Source: an uncultured Lachnospiraceae bacterium
GTDB lineage: Bacteria > Bacillota > Clostridia > Lachnospirales > Lachnospiraceae
Direction of reading: 5' to 3'
Length of the DNA stretch: 8,267 bases
Assembly: GCA_947174985.1 (NCBI GenBank)
Contig: CAMWLB010000126.1
Span: 1 to 8,267 of the forward strand
Shown: positions 6,868 to 8,267 of the stretch, piece after piece
How the letters are laid out: each line of letters opens with the position of its first letter
Position numbering within the stretch: position 1 is the first letter of the stretch
Position numbers and translations under genes: made by a program
Notes under the pieces: model-generated
Told to the model about the DNA's origin: nothing
Databases searched by the model: none
The model's input: only the letters and a program-made list of their open reading frames with translations

Positions 6868-6886
6868 TTACAGATAAGAATTGCAA
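6857..6886 (-). promoter_or_regulatory. Extended -10 promoter for the DUF3048 gene, overlapping the upstream stop codon
   Basis: On the minus strand, TTGCAA (6881-6886) and a perfect TATAAT (6857-6862) are separated by 18 bp. TGC directly before the -10 (6863-6865) makes an extended -10. Predicted start is near 6850, about 31 nt upstream of the ATG at 6818. The TAA stop of the PAP2-like gene (6858-6860) lies within the -10 box. Confidence 0.7.
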
Positions 6887-7316
6887 TGACAATGCCAAGT
6901 ATAGCGCCAATCAGCACTTGAAGAGGTGTGTGTCCCACAAATTCTTTCAGTTTGTCCTGCGGGGACATGTCACTGCCCATATCTGAGAAAATATCAAGCA
7001 TTTCATTAAGAACATGAGCCTGAATACCGGTTTCGCGGCGCACTCCCATGGCGTCATACATAACAATGACGGCAAGAATAAAGGAGATTGCAAATTCAAA
7101 GCTTTGTACACCATATGAAATGCAGGCAGCGGTGGACAGTGCGCAGACGGTAGCAGAATGGGAACTTGGCATCCCACCGCCTCCGACCAGTCGTTCCGCT
7201 AAAAATTTCCGGGTTAAAAACATGTGAATTACCGTTTTCATAACCTGTGCCACACACCAGCCGGATATGGCGCAGATAAGTATGCTGTTTTGAAACAAAG
7301 CTGTAAGAAAATCCAT
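6858..7316 (-). CDS. Divergent PAP2-family (YuiD-like, DUF212) membrane protein
   Basis: This 152-residue membrane protein belongs to the divergent PAP2/DUF212 family (B. subtilis YuiD). The family is related to acid phosphatase/vanadium haloperoxidase-like phosphatases, but its substrate is not known. Hydrophobic segments lie at about 8-30, 56-70, 73-90 and 132-150. Signature motifs are GGGGMPSSHSA (45-55), YDAMGVRRETG (87-97), HVLNEM (101-106) and LKEFVGHTPLQVLIGAILG (123-141). The ATG at 7316 has GAGG at 7323-7326 with 6-nt spacing. A longer reading from 7367 would overlap the AraC gene and begin upstream of the promoter, so I reject it. The gene follows araC by 28 nt on the same strand, with its own promoter, and no terminator separates them. 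Confidence 0.9.
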   Translation of the reverse strand: MDFLTALFQNSILICAISGWCVAQVMKTVIHMFLTRKFLAERLVGGGGMPSSHSATVCALSTAACISYGVQSFEFAISFILAVIVMYDAMGVRRETGIQAHVLNEMLDIFSDMGSDMSPQDKLKEFVGHTPLQVLIGAILGIVIAILICNVL

Positions 7317-7322
7317 ATGGTA

Positions 7323-7326
7323 CCTC
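7323..7326 (-). promoter_or_regulatory. Ribosome binding site that sets the PAP2-like start
   Basis: On the minus strand, GAGG lies 6 nt before the ATG at 7316. The upstream in-frame ATG at 7367 lacks a comparable site and falls at the -35 box of the promoter. Confidence 0.75.
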
Positions 7327-7338
7327 ACTAACTCTTTT

Positions 7339-7367
7339 AGTATATCACCACTTTCGTCGGTATTCAA
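7339..7367 (-). promoter_or_regulatory. Extended -10 promoter for the PAP2-like gene, overlapping the AraC stop codon
   Basis: On the minus strand, TTGAAT (7362-7367) and TATACT (7339-7344) are separated by 17 bp. The bases directly before the -10 are TGA, giving TGATATACT, an extended -10. That TGA (7345-7347) is also the stop codon of the AraC-family gene. Predicted start is near 7332, about 16 nt before the ATG at 7316. Confidence 0.65.
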
Positions 7368-8178
7368 GCGGTGTCATGCTTTCATAACGCTTAAAAACCT
7401 TAATAAAGTATGAAGATGTCTGGAAACCGCTCTGCAGCGCGATGGCCTCTATGCTGTCTGAAGAAAAACGAAGCCTTGATTTCGCATAGGAAAGACGCCT
7501 TGCGGTAATATCATTGGTAATGGTAATGCCAAAGAGACGCTGGTATTCCCGAAGCAGGTGATATTTGCTGATATAAAACAGTGTGGATAAATCGTCCAAC
7601 GTCAGTTTTTCCGCATAATGCACTTCAATGTAGCTGCGGATATCCATAAATTTCTGCGGCACGGGAAAGCCGGCGTGGTTCTGAAAGGTATCTGAAAAAA
7701 TCTGGGCAATCAAATCCGTCAGGCACCTGTGGGAAATCAAATCCGTCAGCGCGTCCTTTTGCTGCTGCAGCCGGTAAAGCTCCTGCAGGGACTTAATATA
7801 GTGCGTAAGCGACGCAGGCGTATACACGGCAGGACCGTCTCTCTCCGTATACAGACGGTAAAATTCCGAAGCCTGACTGCCGTTAAAATGGACCCACATC
7901 AGAGACCATGGTTGTGTACGGCTGCTCTCGTGGGAATAGGGTTCAAGGCAGTTAATCCATACGCAGTCGCCTGCATTAAGCTTCCGGGTATTGCCGTACA
8001 GCGTAACAGTGCCGCTGCCTTCCGTCACAATAAAAAAAAGATAGGATTCCAGCTTTTCACGGCGGCTGATATGCGGCTCCAGACTCTTTAAAGTTCCGAT
8101 TTCCTGCACATATAAATAATGGTTCCTGCTGTAGGAAGACGGAGTGACCAGAATACGATCCGAGGCGGTTGTTCCCAT
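7345..8178 (-). CDS. AraC-family transcriptional regulator with cupin-type sensor domain
   Basis: This 277-residue regulator has an N-terminal cupin-like ligand-binding domain (about 10-100) of the AraC_binding type: LESYLFFIVTEGSGTVTLYG, KLNAGDCVWI and a PYSHES-type loop. A helical linker follows (125-170). The C-terminal DNA-binding domain has two helix-turn-helix motifs, around 193-214 (LTLDDLSTLFYISKYHLLREYQ) and 241-264, with the family signature SIEAIALQSGF(...)SSYFIKVFKRYESMTPLEYRR. Such proteins usually sense a sugar or small molecule and control an adjacent transport or catabolic operon, here probably to the right of the window. I start it at the ATG at 8178 because GAGG (8185-8188) is 6 nt upstream; ATGs at 8202, 8190 and 8184 have no suitable site. 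The linker contains a short tandem duplication (LTDLISHRC-LTDLIA, residues 144-158). Direct repeats in its promoter region may be its binding sites. Confidence 0.93.
   Translation of the reverse strand: MGTTASDRILVTPSSYSRNHYLYVQEIGTLKSLEPHISRREKLESYLFFIVTEGSGTVTLYGNTRKLNAGDCVWINCLEPYSHESSRTQPWSLMWVHFNGSQASEFYRLYTERDGPAVYTPASLTHYIKSLQELYRLQQQKDALTDLISHRCLTDLIAQIFSDTFQNHAGFPVPQKFMDIRSYIEVHYAEKLTLDDLSTLFYISKYHLLREYQRLFGITITNDITARRLSYAKSRLRFSSDSIEAIALQSGFQTSSYFIKVFKRYESMTPLEYRRKW
7701..7749. repeat. 27-bp-period in-frame direct repeat inside the AraC-family gene
   Basis: The 15-mer AATCAAATCCGTCAG occurs at 7708-7722 and exactly again at 7735-7749. Including the 7 bases before each copy, 20 of 22 positions match. 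The 27-bp period is nine codons, so the reading frame is kept and the protein shows LTDLIS followed nine residues later by LTDLIA. Confidence 0.85.
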
Positions 8179-8184
8179 AATCAT

Positions 8185-8188
8185 CCTC
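8185..8188 (-). promoter_or_regulatory. Ribosome binding site that sets the AraC-family start
   Basis: On the minus strand, GAGG sits 6 nt before the ATG at 8178. Of the four closely spaced in-frame ATG codons (8202, 8190, 8184, 8178), only the last is properly placed for it. Confidence 0.65.
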
Positions 8189-8203
8189 ATTTCTGCATAC
8201 ATT

Positions 8204-8232
8204 TTGACAATAGCAATATTTTACCATTTAAA
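8204..8232 (+). promoter_or_regulatory. Possible divergent plus-strand promoter leading out of the window
   Basis: A perfect -35 consensus TTGACA (8204-8209) is followed after 17 bp by TTTAAA (8227-8232), a 4/6 match to the -10. It would start transcription rightward near 8239 toward a gene beyond the window, the usual arrangement for an AraC regulator and its target. The -10 box is weak and no gene start is visible. Confidence 0.35.
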
Positions 8233-8239
8233 AGCAATA
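8212..8239. repeat. AGCAATA direct repeat with 21-bp spacing, candidate AraC-type operator
   Basis: AGCAATA occurs at 8212-8218 and at 8233-8239, exactly 21 bp apart (two helical turns). The two bases AA at 8209-8210 and 8230-8231 also match. AraC-family proteins often bind two direct half-sites about 21 bp apart. These repeats overlap the predicted araC promoter, which suggests autoregulation or control of a divergent gene. Seven-base repeats in AT-rich DNA can arise by chance. Confidence 0.4.
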
Positions 8240-8246
8240 AAATGAA
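8218..8246 (-). promoter_or_regulatory. Probable extended -10 promoter for the AraC-family gene
   Basis: On the minus strand, TAAAAT (8218-8223) is preceded by TGG (8224-8226), giving an extended -10. A weak -35 (TTCATT, 8241-8246) lies 17 bp upstream. Transcription would start near 8211, about 33 nt before the ATG at 8178. The weak -35 box fits a regulated or autoregulated promoter. Confidence 0.5.
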
Positions 8247-8267
8247 TTGTCATAGCTATTATACAAT

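Noticed and set aside
7317..7367. PAP2-like protein starting at 7367
   Set aside because: It would overlap the AraC gene and the -35 box of its own promoter; GAGG at 7323-7326 favours 7316.
8258..8263. A minus-strand TATAAT at the right edge as another araC promoter
   Set aside because: Its -35 would fall outside the window and it is about 80 nt from the start codon; it cannot be supported here.

Overview
The window looks like a chromosomal segment from a Gram-positive Clostridia, most likely a Lachnospiraceae member. I infer this from protein flavour and gene order, not from a database search. Signs include the TGLHLRPAG-type HPr, the DUF3048 lipoprotein, the order of membrane protein, cdaA, cdaR and glmM, moderate GC content, GGAGG-type ribosome sites and sigma-A-like promoters. 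I see no insertion sequence, CRISPR array, rRNA, tRNA or phage gene. Most of the window is core housekeeping DNA.

Positions 1-5255 are a tight plus-strand run. It opens with the 3' end of a zinc-ribbon protein resembling the YvyF/TIGR03826 flagellar-operon family. Two membrane proteins of unknown function follow (167-562 and 577-1713). The c-di-AMP module comes next: the diadenylate cyclase CdaA (1730-2626), its YbbR-repeat partner CdaR (2601-3905, TTG start inside cdaA) and phosphoglucosamine mutase GlmM (3906-5255). Gaps are 14-19 nt, 0 nt or an overlap, so co-transcription is likely. In known systems CdaR and GlmM modulate CdaA, which links c-di-AMP output to cell-wall precursor synthesis. 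The two unknown membrane proteins are the most interesting undescribed part.

Positions 5256-5632 hold an HPr gene (5322-5585) with its own extended -10 promoter in the gap after glmM. It ends at a strong stem-loop with a 15-bp perfect stem, which probably also terminates the convergent lipoprotein gene.

Positions 5646-8267 run on the minus strand. In transcription order they hold an AraC-family regulator (8178-7345), a divergent PAP2/YuiD-like membrane protein (7316-6858) and a DUF3048 (YerB-like) lipoprotein (6818-5646). There are no terminators between them. The promoters of the second and third genes sit on the stop codons of the preceding genes. The right edge (8179-8267) is a regulatory region upstream of the AraC gene, with a 21-bp-spaced direct repeat, an inverted repeat and a possible divergent promoter leading out of the window.
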